Below are positions 17,910 through 26,764 of a DNA stretch of 64,000 bases, in pieces. The stretch's first letter is position 1, and the number at the start of each line of letters is the position of its first letter. The notes under the pieces were generated by a model. That model was given only the letters and a program-made list of their open reading frames with translations, did not search any database and was not told the origin of the DNA. Source of the DNA: Sporosarcina sp. 6E9 (GTDB lineage: Bacteria; Bacillota; Bacilli; Bacillales_A; Planococcaceae); the NCBI RefSeq assembly GCF_017921835.1, contig NZ_JAGEMN010000001.1, positions 1,791,874 through 1,855,873 on the forward strand, in the 5' to 3' direction. Position numbers and translations under genes: made by a program.

Positions 17910-19007
17910 TTATTTAATACGCTCTTCAGTTTCTTTGTCGAAGAAATGCGCTTTGCTTAGGTTAAATGCGAAGTCAATTGCTTGACCAGCTGTTGCATTG
18001 AAACGTGCGTCAACACGTGCAACGAAATCTTGGCCGTCCACTTTAGAATATAGAACAATTTCAGATCCCATTAACTCAGCAACTTCAATATGTGCATTAA
18101 ATTTTGTTTCAGGTGATGATTTAAGATAAAGCGGCTCATCATGAATATCTTCTGGACGGATACCAAGAACGATATCTTTACCAACATAACCTTGGTCGCG
18201 TAGCGGTTTAAGTTTACCTTCTGGAATTTCAACTTTTACGTTACCCATCACAAATTGGTTACCTTGAATTTTACCGTTTAAGAAGTTCATAGCAGGTGAA
18301 CCAATGAATCCACCAACGAAGATATTATTCGGGTTATCATAAACTTCTTTTGGTTCGCCTACTTGTTGGATAATACCGTCTTTCATAACGACTAAACGTG
18401 TAGCCATTGTCATCGCTTCTGTTTGGTCATGCGTAACATAAACAGTCGTCGTTTGAAGACGAGCATGTAATTTTTGAATTTCTGCACGCATTTGAACACG
18501 TAATTTAGCATCCAAGTTAGAGAGTGGCTCATCCATTAGGAATACTTCAGCATCACGAACAATCGCTCGTCCAAGTGCAACACGCTGACGCTGACCACCT
18601 GAAAGTGCTTTCGGTTTACGGTCCAGAAGATCCTCAAGTCCTAAGATTTTAGCCGCGTTATCTACGCGCTTTTTAATTTCATCTTTTTTAAACTTACGAA
18701 GTTTTAAACCAAACGCCATATTGTTGTATACGTCCATATGCGGATAAAGCGCATAGTTTTGGAATACCATCGCGATATCACGGTCTTTCGGCGCAACATC
18801 GTTTACTCGTTTATCACCAATGTAGAGATCACCTTCAGTGATTTCTTCTAAACCAGCAATCATTCGAAGTGTAGTAGATTTACCGCAACCAGATGGACCA
18901 ACTAATACTAAAAACTCTTTATCGCGAATTTCAAGATTAAAATCTTTAACTGATACAACATCTTTGTCATAAACTTTCTTGATTCCTACTAATCTAAGTT
19001 CTGCCAT
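17910..19007 (-). CDS. msmX: ABC transporter ATP-binding protein, MsmX/UgpC type
   Basis: 365 residues. Walker A GPSGCGKST (about 38-46), Q-loop, signature LSGGQRQRVALGRAIVR, Walker B VFLMDEPLSNLD, switch His in VYVTHDQTEA, then a C-terminal OB/TOBE regulatory domain (about 240-365). In B. subtilis the MsmX protein powers several sugar permeases that lack an ATPase. Here none of the permease sets (5756-8877, 42507-44366, 62957-64000) has its own, so this single gene probably serves them all. TGGAGGGA precedes the ATG. It stands alone. Confidence 0.93.
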   Translation of the reverse strand: MAELRLVGIKKVYDKDVVSVKDFNLEIRDKEFLVLVGPSGCGKSTTLRMIAGLEEITEGDLYIGDKRVNDVAPKDRDIAMVFQNYALYPHMDVYNNMAFGLKLRKFKKDEIKKRVDNAAKILGLEDLLDRKPKALSGGQRQRVALGRAIVRDAEVFLMDEPLSNLDAKLRVQMRAEIQKLHARLQTTTVYVTHDQTEAMTMATRLVVMKDGIIQQVGEPKEVYDNPNNIFVGGFIGSPAMNFLNGKIQGNQFVMGNVKVEIPEGKLKPLRDQGYVGKDIVLGIRPEDIHDEPLYLKSSPETKFNAHIEVAELMGSEIVLYSKVDGQDFVARVDARFNATAGQAIDFAFNLSKAHFFDKETEERIK

Positions 19008-19026
19008 TTTGTATTCCCTCCAAGTA

Positions 19027-19040
19027 TGTAAGTGCTTTCA
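19027..19040 (-). promoter_or_regulatory. Probable cre site upstream of msmX
   Basis: On the minus strand TGAAAGCACTTACA matches TGWAANCGNTNWCA except for A in place of the central G. It lies about 20 bases upstream of the msmX ATG, so it would block early transcription. Confidence 0.45.
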
Positions 19041-19190
19041 TTTACTGCTTTAAGCATACAAGATTGATTGGATTATAGTAATGGTAGATTTGCACAAAGT
19101 TTCAGATAGTTATTGTGCACATTTTCATTTAGGAAATGTGTGCACAGTAACTATTGGTAGATTAAGTGGTATAACTATGAAGATAAACAC

Positions 19191-20078
19191 TCATTTCCGC
19201 GCTAACATCGCCAGATAAACCGGCATTGCATGTTGAAATTGACGGACGTCGATGCCCGTTTTCTCTAAGAAACGATCCAGGCGATACTGCAAACTGTTTC
19301 TATGCATATATAATTCCTTCGCGGTTTCTGAAATATTTAAATTACATTGAACAAAAGTTTCAAGCATTTTAAGCGTGTCTTCATCATCAAGATATTCTTG
19401 TAAAATCGTTTTACTTATTTCTTCACGCAACGCTGGTTCTGTTTGATGGATAAGTAAGTATGGAATTGCATCGACATAGGACACGACAGGCCTATTCGTA
19501 TAGGCAAATACTGTTTTAGCATCATTTGATAATGTTTCAAAATGATCATAGATTTCACGAATATCATCTTTAAATGGACCTACGAAAAAATTGATATTCA
19601 CATAAAGATCACTCATTAGGACATCGATGATTTGTTCATAGGATAGGTTCTCATCACTGTCTTTCCGTTTTTCGATAATGACACCTTCCCTACCACTTTG
19701 CCATAAGATAGGAACTTTTTTTGCAAACAACTCATGGATGGCATCATTAAATAAGTTGGGACTAATTTGATTTTCGGAGATGGAAAAGTAAACAAAGCGA
19801 AATGAAGATTCCAATTCAAACTCGCTTTCAGTTGGTTCCTTCGATTGAATGACGCGTCTCCATTTTTCTTCCTCTTCCGTTAAAACTGGAAGTTCTACAT
19901 TATATGGAATCATAAAAGTCTCTAATAACGAAATATCTTTTGGGGTCAATTCGTCTTCATGAATCCCGATAACTTCATGGCTATCAGTGACAAACCACTT
20001 ATAGTTTTGTTCTGAATTACTTCCCTCTTTATTATGTACGATTAAAGTTGAGTAAACTTTTCTTAGTTGATTAATCAT
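19191..20078 (-). CDS. PucR/CdaR-type transcriptional regulator
   Basis: 295 residues. The C-terminal segment LNISETAKELYMHRNSLQYRLDRF (about 245-270) is the PucR-family helix-turn-helix (HTH_30). The N-terminal two thirds show no recognised sensor domain. AGAGGC precedes the ATG. It lies between msmX and pgi, read the same way but with gaps of 107-183 bases, so it is probably a separate unit. Targets unknown; the place beside msmX and pgi suggests sugar-linked control. Confidence 0.82.
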   Translation of the reverse strand: MINQLRKVYSTLIVHNKEGSNSEQNYKWFVTDSHEVIGIHEDELTPKDISLLETFMIPYNVELPVLTEEEEKWRRVIQSKEPTESEFELESSFRFVYFSISENQISPNLFNDAIHELFAKKVPILWQSGREGVIIEKRKDSDENLSYEQIIDVLMSDLYVNINFFVGPFKDDIREIYDHFETLSNDAKTVFAYTNRPVVSYVDAIPYLLIHQTEPALREEISKTILQEYLDDEDTLKMLETFVQCNLNISETAKELYMHRNSLQYRLDRFLEKTGIDVRQFQHAMPVYLAMLARK

Positions 20079-20133
20079 AAGAACGCCTCTTTCGTAGTCT
20101 ACTAAAGAAATTATAACACAGCTTTAGCCTATA

Positions 20134-20178
20134 AAAAGAAAAAGTCCCCTACTCCATAAATGGGAGTATAGGGACTAA
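20134..20178 (-). terminator. Terminator after pgi
   Basis: AGTCCC..ACTCC and GGAGT..GGGACT form a 14-pair stem with a small bulge, followed on the minus strand by TTTTTCTTTTT. Confidence 0.9.
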
Positions 20179-20185
20179 TTCTAAT

Positions 20186-21481
20186 TTACTTTTCCTCAAC
20201 AAACCCCGGTTTTTCAAGCATTCTAAAGATGTTCTTCTTATACTCTTCAACACCTGGTTGGTCGAAAGGATTGACGCCTAGTAAGTAAGCGCTCATCGCA
20301 CAAGCTGCTTCAAAGAAGTAGATAAGGTAACCGATATGGTATGCGTCATGTTTTCCAACATTCAAATGAATGATAGGGACGCCGCCGTCTCGGTGAGCTT
20401 GCATTGTTGCATGCATTGTAACTTCGTTTATTTCATTCATCGACTTATCGGACAGGTAGTTCAATCCGTCCAAGTTTTCATCAGATGTTGGAATTCCGCA
20501 GTCCTCTGCTGATTCTGCAAATTGAATAAACGTTTCGAAAAGTTCACGTCGACCATCTTGAACATATTGACCAAGTGAATGTAAATCAGTTGGATAGGCG
20601 ACAGATGCTGGATAAATTCCCTTGCCGTCTTTCCCTTCACTTTCACCGAAAAGCTGTTTCCACCACTCATGGAACGTAGCGAAACGCGGTGTGAAACTAG
20701 CTAGAATTTCAATGTTGTATCCTTCTGACAATAGTTGGTTACGAAGTGCTGCATATTCGTAAGCTTTGTTCGATGCTATATCTGAATTCGAGAAATCTTC
20801 TACCGCAGTTTTTGCCCCTGAAAGTAATTGGTCAATATCGACACCAGCTACTGCTAATGGGAGAAGTCCCACAGGTGTGAGTACTGAAAAACGACCGCCA
20901 ACATCATCTGGAACGATGAAAGATGCAAAACCTGAGCGATCTGCTAACTCTCTAAGCGCACCTTGCGATTTGTCTGTAATTGCAACGATTCTTTCATTAG
21001 CAGATTCTCCGTAGCGATTCTCCATATATTCAAGTAGGATTCGGAAAGCGATTGCTGGTTCAGTCGTTGTACCAGATTTCGAAATGACAATGACAGCCGC
21101 TTCTTTTCCTTCAAGATGATTTAATAATTGTTTCATGTATGGACCGCTTAAGTTTTGTCCTGCAAATAGTATTTCAGGATCATTCGATTTCTTTTCGAAG
21201 TAAGGCGCTAGTGCATCCTTTACAGCTTTAGAGCCTAAATAAGAACCTCCGACCCCGATAACAACAACGACTTCTGCCAGTTCACGAATCTTCGCTGCGA
21301 CTTCCAATACCTTATCCAACTCTGGCGCTTCGTGCGGGAGTTCTTGCCATCCTAAAAATTCAGCACCGATTGATGTGCCGGCTTTCATGTCTTCATGAAT
21401 TTTCTTCACTTGTTCACCGTAAAGAGCTTCAAGTTCATCGGTAGTTTTATGAGATTGTGTCAGTATTAATGGTTGTGCCAT
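20186..21481 (-). CDS. pgi: Glucose-6-phosphate isomerase
   Basis: 431 residues from the ATG at 21481 (GAGGA eight bases upstream). VVVIGVGGSYLGSKAVKDAL and VISKSGTTTEPAIAFR carry the sugar-phosphate binding SIS fold, and GKDGKGIYPASVAYPTDLHSLGQ the catalytic region. It interconverts glucose-6-phosphate and fructose-6-phosphate. It is slightly shorter than B. subtilis Pgi (about 450) because the N-terminal arm is short. It follows pgcA after 28 bases, so the two form an operon linking glycogen/cell-wall sugar phosphates to glycolysis. Confidence 0.96.
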   Translation of the reverse strand: MAQPLILTQSHKTTDELEALYGEQVKKIHEDMKAGTSIGAEFLGWQELPHEAPELDKVLEVAAKIRELAEVVVVIGVGGSYLGSKAVKDALAPYFEKKSNDPEILFAGQNLSGPYMKQLLNHLEGKEAAVIVISKSGTTTEPAIAFRILLEYMENRYGESANERIVAITDKSQGALRELADRSGFASFIVPDDVGGRFSVLTPVGLLPLAVAGVDIDQLLSGAKTAVEDFSNSDIASNKAYEYAALRNQLLSEGYNIEILASFTPRFATFHEWWKQLFGESEGKDGKGIYPASVAYPTDLHSLGQYVQDGRRELFETFIQFAESAEDCGIPTSDENLDGLNYLSDKSMNEINEVTMHATMQAHRDGGVPIIHLNVGKHDAYHIGYLIYFFEAACAMSAYLLGVNPFDQPGVEEYKKNIFRMLEKPGFVEEK

Positions 21482-21509
21482 TGGTGCATTCCTCATTTCT
21501 ATATTTTGA

Positions 21510-23240
21510 TCACGTAGTCGTCAGCGTTTCAACGACTTTCATGACAGCATTTTTCATGTTAATTAATAGTGTATCACTTTCAGTTTTTGTTTCACCTTTT
21601 ACAGCAAAGTAGAACTTGATTTTTGGTTCAGTTCCTGATGGACGTATACAAAACCATGAATTATCAGGCGTTATATATTTCAGGACATTCGATGTAGGGA
21701 AGTCAAGTTGTTTTGTCGTTCCTGTTTCATGATTGACAACTTTTCCAGTTGAATAATCCTCGACAACCGCAATCGTTTCTGGAAACTCTTTCAAAAAGTC
21801 ATCCGATCCGAAGTATTGCATGATTTTTTCAATTTCAGCCATTCCAGATTTTCCTTTTAATGTTAACGATTCCAATGCCTCTTGGTAATACCCATATTCT
21901 TCGTACAAAGCATCGAGCCCATCCAGTAAAGTCAGGCCATTTTCTTTATATTTGGCTGCCGCTTCGGCAATTAATACAGATGCTTGAACGGCATCCTTAT
22001 CACGCACGAAGTCGCCGATTAAATAGCCGAAACTTTCTTCATAGCCAAATAGGAAAGTAGACGCTTTGGTCTGATGGAATTTCTCGATTTCTTCGCTAAT
22101 GAACTTGAATCCGGTTAATACATTCATCATTTTTACGTTGTAACTGTCTGCAATCGCCTGTCCAAGTTCTGACGTAACAATCGATTTAATAACGACACCA
22201 TTGTCTGGCAATGTGTTTTGAGTTTTCTTATCTTCCAATATCGTGCTTAATAACAAAGCACCGATTTGGTTGCCCGTCAGAAACACGTATTCGCCGGTTT
22301 TATTTAACACTGCCAAGCCCATTCGATCGGCATCTGGATCTGTCGCGATAAGTATGTCCGCATTTACTTTATGGCCGTAAGGTATCGCAAGGTCAAACGC
22401 TTTTGATTCTTCAGGATTTGGATAGGCGACGGTTGAAAAATCAGGGTCCGGAATTGCTTGTTCTGCAACAACAGTAACATTATCGAAACCGGCTGCCTTT
22501 AATCCTTTGCACACCAACTCCCCACCAGCTCCATGTAAAGACGAATAAACAATCGATAGACTCTTATCATAATCGCCTTCTATGAGGATATGTCGTAGTT
22601 GTTCGGTATAACGCTCGCTCATATCATCGCCTAAATAAATTAATAAACCTTCATCTAAAAGTAGTGATTCATCCATAACTTCAACGGAAAATAGATCTTC
22701 AATACTTTCTACATGCTCCGTAATCGCACTTGCAGCTTCTGACGCGACTTGTCCGCCGTCTTCTCCGTAAACTTTAAACCCATTATATTCGGCAGGATTA
22801 TGACTCGCAGTAATCACAACACCAGAAAATGTATTTAATTCACGGACTGTAAAAGATAACAACGGAGTCGATTGCAACTTCGAAAATAAATAAGATTTGA
22901 TGCCGTTTTTCCCTAATACTTTTGCGACTTCAAGACCGAACTCAGGCGATTGATGTCTCGAGTCGTAAGCAATTGCGACCCCTCTTTCAGCAGCTTCTTC
23001 CCCGCAGCTCTTGATGTATGCCGCAAGCCCTTGGGCTGCTTTTCTGACCGTATAGATATTCATCCGGTTCGTCCCGAATCCGAGTTCCCCTCGAAGACCC
23101 GCTGTTCCGAATGACAAGTTCTTATAAAAGCTATCTTCCATTAATTTTTCGTTGTTTTTAGCTAACTCTAGTTGTTGTTTTAATGTTTCCTCTAATGCTT
23201 CTTGATTTAGCCACTTTTCTGCTTCAATTTTCCAGCTCAC
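21510..23240 (-). CDS. pgcA: Phospho-sugar mutase (alpha-phosphoglucomutase)
   Basis: 576 residues. The phosphoserine loop is GVVITASHNPAEYNG (about 140-155). The metal loop is DPDADRMG (about 300). The sugar-binding loop is GYEESFGYL (about 400) and the phosphate loop RPSGTEPK (near 535). It converts glucose-1-phosphate and glucose-6-phosphate, feeding UDP-glucose and wall polymers. The start is GTG, with GGGGGA seven bases upstream. Confidence 0.93.
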   Translation of the reverse strand: MSWKIEAEKWLNQEALEETLKQQLELAKNNEKLMEDSFYKNLSFGTAGLRGELGFGTNRMNIYTVRKAAQGLAAYIKSCGEEAAERGVAIAYDSRHQSPEFGLEVAKVLGKNGIKSYLFSKLQSTPLLSFTVRELNTFSGVVITASHNPAEYNGFKVYGEDGGQVASEAASAITEHVESIEDLFSVEVMDESLLLDEGLLIYLGDDMSERYTEQLRHILIEGDYDKSLSIVYSSLHGAGGELVCKGLKAAGFDNVTVVAEQAIPDPDFSTVAYPNPEESKAFDLAIPYGHKVNADILIATDPDADRMGLAVLNKTGEYVFLTGNQIGALLLSTILEDKKTQNTLPDNGVVIKSIVTSELGQAIADSYNVKMMNVLTGFKFISEEIEKFHQTKASTFLFGYEESFGYLIGDFVRDKDAVQASVLIAEAAAKYKENGLTLLDGLDALYEEYGYYQEALESLTLKGKSGMAEIEKIMQYFGSDDFLKEFPETIAVVEDYSTGKVVNHETGTTKQLDFPTSNVLKYITPDNSWFCIRPSGTEPKIKFYFAVKGETKTESDTLLINMKNAVMKVVETLTTT

Positions 23241-23365
23241 ATGAACATCCCCCTATGTTTAATATGCAAAGAAACGCACAGACTCCAGACATTAACTACC
23301 AAAGGCTATCATCTTAATTATATCATATACCTCTTGAGTTCTCTTGCCTGATGATAGCTTTATCG

Positions 23366-23396
23366 AATAATTCGTTTACCGCGCGAACGAATTATT
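23366..23396. promoter_or_regulatory. Perfect inverted repeat between divergent genes
   Basis: AATAATTCGTT and AACGAATTATT are exact complements around TACCGCGCG. It lies in the 218-base gap between pgcA and the Cof-type gene. It may be an operator; no T-run supports a terminator. Confidence 0.4.
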
Positions 23397-23458
23397 TGAT
23401 TTTCGGAAATTTCATTGATATTATCAATCTCTACTGTAAAGAGAAAAGGTGATTAACT

Positions 23459-24325
23459 GTGATACGTTTAATAGCAATAGATATGGATGGTACGTTATTA
23501 GGTCCCGACCATACGATTAGCAATAAAAATAAAGAAGCGATACTAGAAGCACAGTCACGTGGAATCGAAGTAGTGATTGCAACGGGTAGAAGTTTTTCAG
23601 AAGCTTATTATCCTTTAACGGACGCTGGTTTAAAAGTCCCGTTCATTTGCTTGAATGGTGCAGAAGTTCGAAAAAATGATGGAGAATTGATTTCCGCTAC
23701 GTATTTAGCTGAAAGTGAAATAGACCACATTATATCGATTTTAGAAGAACAGATAATCGATTATCAATTGTTTATCGGTAAAACAGTCTATACAAAAAGT
23801 ATCGAAGATCAAATTGATACTTTTGTTCAACTGGCGCTGGCTGCAAATCAAGTTCCGCCAATTGACGACATACGTGCAGAAGTGATGAATCGAGTGGAAA
23901 TCGGGTTAGTTAAGGAAATTCCTGCATTAGCACCGATTATTGAGAAACATAAAAAAGAAATTAATAAAATCTTTGGTACGTCATTTAATAAAGTCCATTT
24001 GGATAACGCTAGACAAGCACTAAAATCATTACCTGGACTTGCAGTCAGTTCCTCCGGAGCAGGCAACCTTGAGATTACCAATATCAATGCACAAAAAGGA
24101 ATCGCATTGAAACAACTTGCCAAGTCCAAAGGCATTGCAATGGAACATGTGATGGCCATTGGTGATAACTATAATGACTTGTCAATGCTACAGGTCGTTG
24201 GCCATTCAGTCGCAATGGGCAATGCCCCTGAGGAAATCAAGTCCGTGTGTAAATCCGTAACAACAACAAACGAATTCGATGGCGTCGGTACAGCAATCGA
24301 ATCAGCATTGCGTTTGAAAATATAA
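23459..24325 (+). CDS. Cof-type HAD-superfamily sugar phosphatase
   Basis: 288 residues from a GTG with AAAGGTG ten bases upstream. Motif I is IDMDGTLLGPDHTIS (nucleophile Asp8), and motif IV is GDNYNDLSML (about 230) with the C2B cap between. This is the YidA/Cof group, which dephosphorylates small sugar phosphates or flavin nucleotides. It diverges from pgcA and ends at a strong terminator. Exact substrate unknown. Confidence 0.9.
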   Translation: MIRLIAIDMDGTLLGPDHTISNKNKEAILEAQSRGIEVVIATGRSFSEAYYPLTDAGLKVPFICLNGAEVRKNDGELISATYLAESEIDHIISILEEQIIDYQLFIGKTVYTKSIEDQIDTFVQLALAANQVPPIDDIRAEVMNRVEIGLVKEIPALAPIIEKHKKEINKIFGTSFNKVHLDNARQALKSLPGLAVSSSGAGNLEITNINAQKGIALKQLAKSKGIAMEHVMAIGDNYNDLSMLQVVGHSVAMGNAPEEIKSVCKSVTTTNEFDGVGTAIESALRLKI

Positions 24326-24332
24326 TAACGTT

Positions 24333-24376
24333 AAAGAAGGTAACGCCCTAAAAGTTTGGGCGTTACCTTCTTTTTC
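24333..24376 (+). terminator. Rho-independent terminator
   Basis: AAAGAAGGTAACGCCC pairs perfectly with GGGCGTTACCTTCTTT (16 pairs), followed by TTCT. It may also stop leftward transcripts from the AEC gene. Confidence 0.92.
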
Positions 24377-24439
24377 TACCACTTTTTAAAAGTGAAGAAA
24401 CGTATAACTACCTGCATATGGCAGGGAAAGATTGAACTT

Positions 24440-24506
24440 TATCTTTCCGCTCTTGCGCTCGCCCGCAGGAAAGCGCTCGCCCGGAACGGAAATCGACGAC
24501 ATAGCC
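24440..24506. repeat. Probable dispersed intergenic repeat
   Basis: The segment has paired GCGCTCGCCCG blocks (about 24454 and 24473) followed by GAACGGAAATCGAC. It is locally GC-rich between two AT-rich flanks. It resembles intergenic repeats I recall from Bacillaceae genomes; there is only one copy here, so the call rests on memory. Confidence 0.35.
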
Positions 24507-24546
24507 AAAAAATAATCGGTCTTAATATTTACCTAATATCAATCTA

Positions 24547-25467
24547 TCAAAATAAAAACCTAGCCAAATAAATAACAAGCGTAACCGTAATCGCACTAAA
24601 CAATGTTGAGAACAATACAATCTGTGCCGCTAAATCAGGATGGTTATTATATTCTTCAGCAATCACTGCACTGTTAACAGACGTTGGCATTGCTGAACCG
24701 ATTAATAATGCTTGAGCCACAATGCCGTCCACTTTAAATATGTATATAATCGCTAAAGCAATGAACGGACCAATGGCCAATCTAAGCACCAAACTATAGT
24801 AAACTGTCTTCAATCCAGTCGAAAATTTGATCTTGGCGACCTGCGCACCTAATGTAAATAAGGCAAGCGCAATCATTGCATCTGCGATATAATTCGCCGG
24901 AATCCAAATAAAAGACGGAATTGGAACATCATAAGCATTTAATAGTACCCCCGCCAACATCGCATACAAAACGGGCATTCGAAAATAACCAAGTGCCGCC
25001 TTTAGCTTCCCAACTTGAATCGATTGTAATGAAAAAATACCGTACGAAAAAAGAAAGATATTTTGCAATGTCAGTATAATCACTTGTATCGACATCGCCA
25101 ACGGATCACTTTTGAACACTAAATCATTCACAGGAACCCCGTAATTGCCCGAATTGAAAAAAATCGTACTGTTTGAGAATGTGGTTTTCTCGCCTTTCTC
25201 CAAACCGATTGCATTCCCGATAAAACGGGAAATTACAAAAAGGATAGCAACATAAAGCATGAAAAAGAGTAAAATATTCCCAAATAAGTTGAATGAGATT
25301 TTCGTGCTATATAACTTAACGAAGATGAAACCCGGAACGAGAAAGTAAATATTCATTCTGGCTAACGTTTGAATGTTTAACTCGAATTTCGTCTGCATCA
25401 CAAACCCTAATGCCATGACCACGAAAATCGGCAAAATAATATCTTTTAGAATGCTTAATAGTTCCAT
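24547..25467 (-). CDS. AEC-family (auxin efflux carrier-like) transporter
   Basis: 306 residues from the ATG at 25467, with about ten hydrophobic helices and the half-repeat pattern of the AEC/bile-acid fold (helix-breaking GNYGVPVND, about 118). Members move organic acids such as malate or lactate. It is the last gene of the lar/gluconokinase block and lies 50 bases after larC2, so import of a hydroxy acid or sugar acid handled by that block is likely. Confidence 0.85.
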   Translation of the reverse strand: MELLSILKDIILPIFVVMALGFVMQTKFELNIQTLARMNIYFLVPGFIFVKLYSTKISFNLFGNILLFFMLYVAILFVISRFIGNAIGLEKGEKTTFSNSTIFFNSGNYGVPVNDLVFKSDPLAMSIQVIILTLQNIFLFSYGIFSLQSIQVGKLKAALGYFRMPVLYAMLAGVLLNAYDVPIPSFIWIPANYIADAMIALALFTLGAQVAKIKFSTGLKTVYYSLVLRLAIGPFIALAIIYIFKVDGIVAQALLIGSAMPTSVNSAVIAEEYNNHPDLAAQIVLFSTLFSAITVTLVIYLARFLF

Positions 25468-25518
25468 CAAGTGTTCCCCTTCCCCCTTGATGCCTTTCGA
25501 TTAATTCTATAACCTTTA

Positions 25519-25989
25519 TTAATCAATCAACTGCTTCCACACCTGTTCATATACCTTTTTCAGCGGAACTTGATGATGTTCGGCAATTTTCTTGCATTCT
25601 TCATATTCTGGCGAGCTTTGAATGACTTTTCCCTCATAAATCCCTTCTTTAACAGTCACTTCTCCCCACTTCGTTAACACTTTGCGAAACCTTCTCTCCG
25701 TCCGGTGAACCGTTAAAGGATAATAACGCACACCAAGCGTAGTGGTTTCCGTGAATAAGATTCGTTTCATCTTATCAAGATTTTCCCCAGAGCATAATAA
25801 TTGAAGCAATATTCCCGGTCTGTTTTTCTTCATATAAATAGACGTATAATAAACATCATTGGCACCCGACTCAATTAATAGATCCATTATATAGCCAAGT
25901 ATTTCCCCTGATATATCATCCAGATTTACTTCCATTTTAAACATCTCTTGATCTATATGTGCATGATTTGGAGGGTGTTTAGCACTCAT
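25519..25989 (-). CDS. larC2: LarC C-terminal half (LarC2), separate gene
   Basis: 156 residues. FKMEVNLDDISGEILGYIMDLL, YMKKNRPG and TTTLGVRYYP are hallmarks of the C-terminal part of LarC, the CTP-dependent enzyme that inserts nickel into the pincer cofactor precursor. GAGAGG precedes the ATG and the gap to larB is four bases, so this is a free-standing gene, not a frameshift product. The N-terminal half is at 32014-32775. In Lactiplantibacillus plantarum the two halves are joined by a programmed frameshift. Confidence 0.9.
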   Translation of the reverse strand: MSAKHPPNHAHIDQEMFKMEVNLDDISGEILGYIMDLLIESGANDVYYTSIYMKKNRPGILLQLLCSGENLDKMKRILFTETTTLGVRYYPLTVHRTERRFRKVLTKWGEVTVKEGIYEGKVIQSSPEYEECKKIAEHHQVPLKKVYEQVWKQLID

Positions 25990-25993
25990 GCTA

Positions 25994-26743
25994 TCACCTC
26001 TCCACTTTTCGCTGTGCCAATTTATGGATCAACGCCGCATTATAAGCGCCGCCAAAACCATTATCGATATTGACAACACTAATGCCAGATGCACAGGAAT
26101 TCAACATTGTTAACAAAGCAGCTAATCCATTATAACTTGCACCGTATCCGACACTTGTCGGGACTGCAATGACAGGGTGGGAAACAAGTCCGCCGACTAC
26201 GCTTGGAAGGGCGCCATCCATTCCCGCGACTACGATTGAAACGGTCGCATTTTGAATTTCATCGATATTATCAAAAAGACGATGAATTCCAGCCACTCCC
26301 ACATCGTAAAAACGACGAACTTCACAGCCGAATACTTCCGCAGTAACCGCGGCTTCTTCCGCAACCCGTAAATCAGACGTACCCGCACAAACAACCGCAA
26401 TATATCCAGTCCCGAAAATATCATCGCTCGGTCTCGAAGAATGCAAAATTTGTGCTTGATTATTATACAGTAAATCAGGGTGCGTTTTTTGAACTTCAGT
26501 CGACTTTTCATCAGTAATCCGCGTCACTAATACATAATCATTATTCGCGCGAATTGCGGAAATAATGGCTGAAATTTGTTCGGCAGATTTTCCTTCTCCG
26601 TAAATGGTTTCGGGAAATCCTTGACGTTTTTTTCGATGATGGTCTACTTTCGCAAACCCCAAATTTTCATATGTAGCTAACTTTATTTTGGCTTCTTCAA
26701 CGGTTAACGTACCTTGTTGGACTTGCTTCAAAATGTCTTCCAT
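25994..26743 (-). CDS. larB: LarB, pyridinium-3,5-biscarboxylic acid mononucleotide synthase
   Basis: 249 residues. N-terminal helical part, then a PurE-like core with AVVCAGTSDLRVAEEAA, GMDGALPSVVGGL and IAVPTSVGYGAS. LarB carboxylates and hydrolyses nicotinic acid adenine dinucleotide, the first step to the nickel-pincer cofactor. GAGGGTG precedes the ATG. It lies between gntK and larC2 in one unit. Confidence 0.93.
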   Translation of the reverse strand: MEDILKQVQQGTLTVEEAKIKLATYENLGFAKVDHHRKKRQGFPETIYGEGKSAEQISAIISAIRANNDYVLVTRITDEKSTEVQKTHPDLLYNNQAQILHSSRPSDDIFGTGYIAVVCAGTSDLRVAEEAAVTAEVFGCEVRRFYDVGVAGIHRLFDNIDEIQNATVSIVVAGMDGALPSVVGGLVSHPVIAVPTSVGYGASYNGLAALLTMLNSCASGISVVNIDNGFGGAYNAALIHKLAQRKVER

Positions 26744-26764
26744 CTATTTTCACCCTCTATTACG

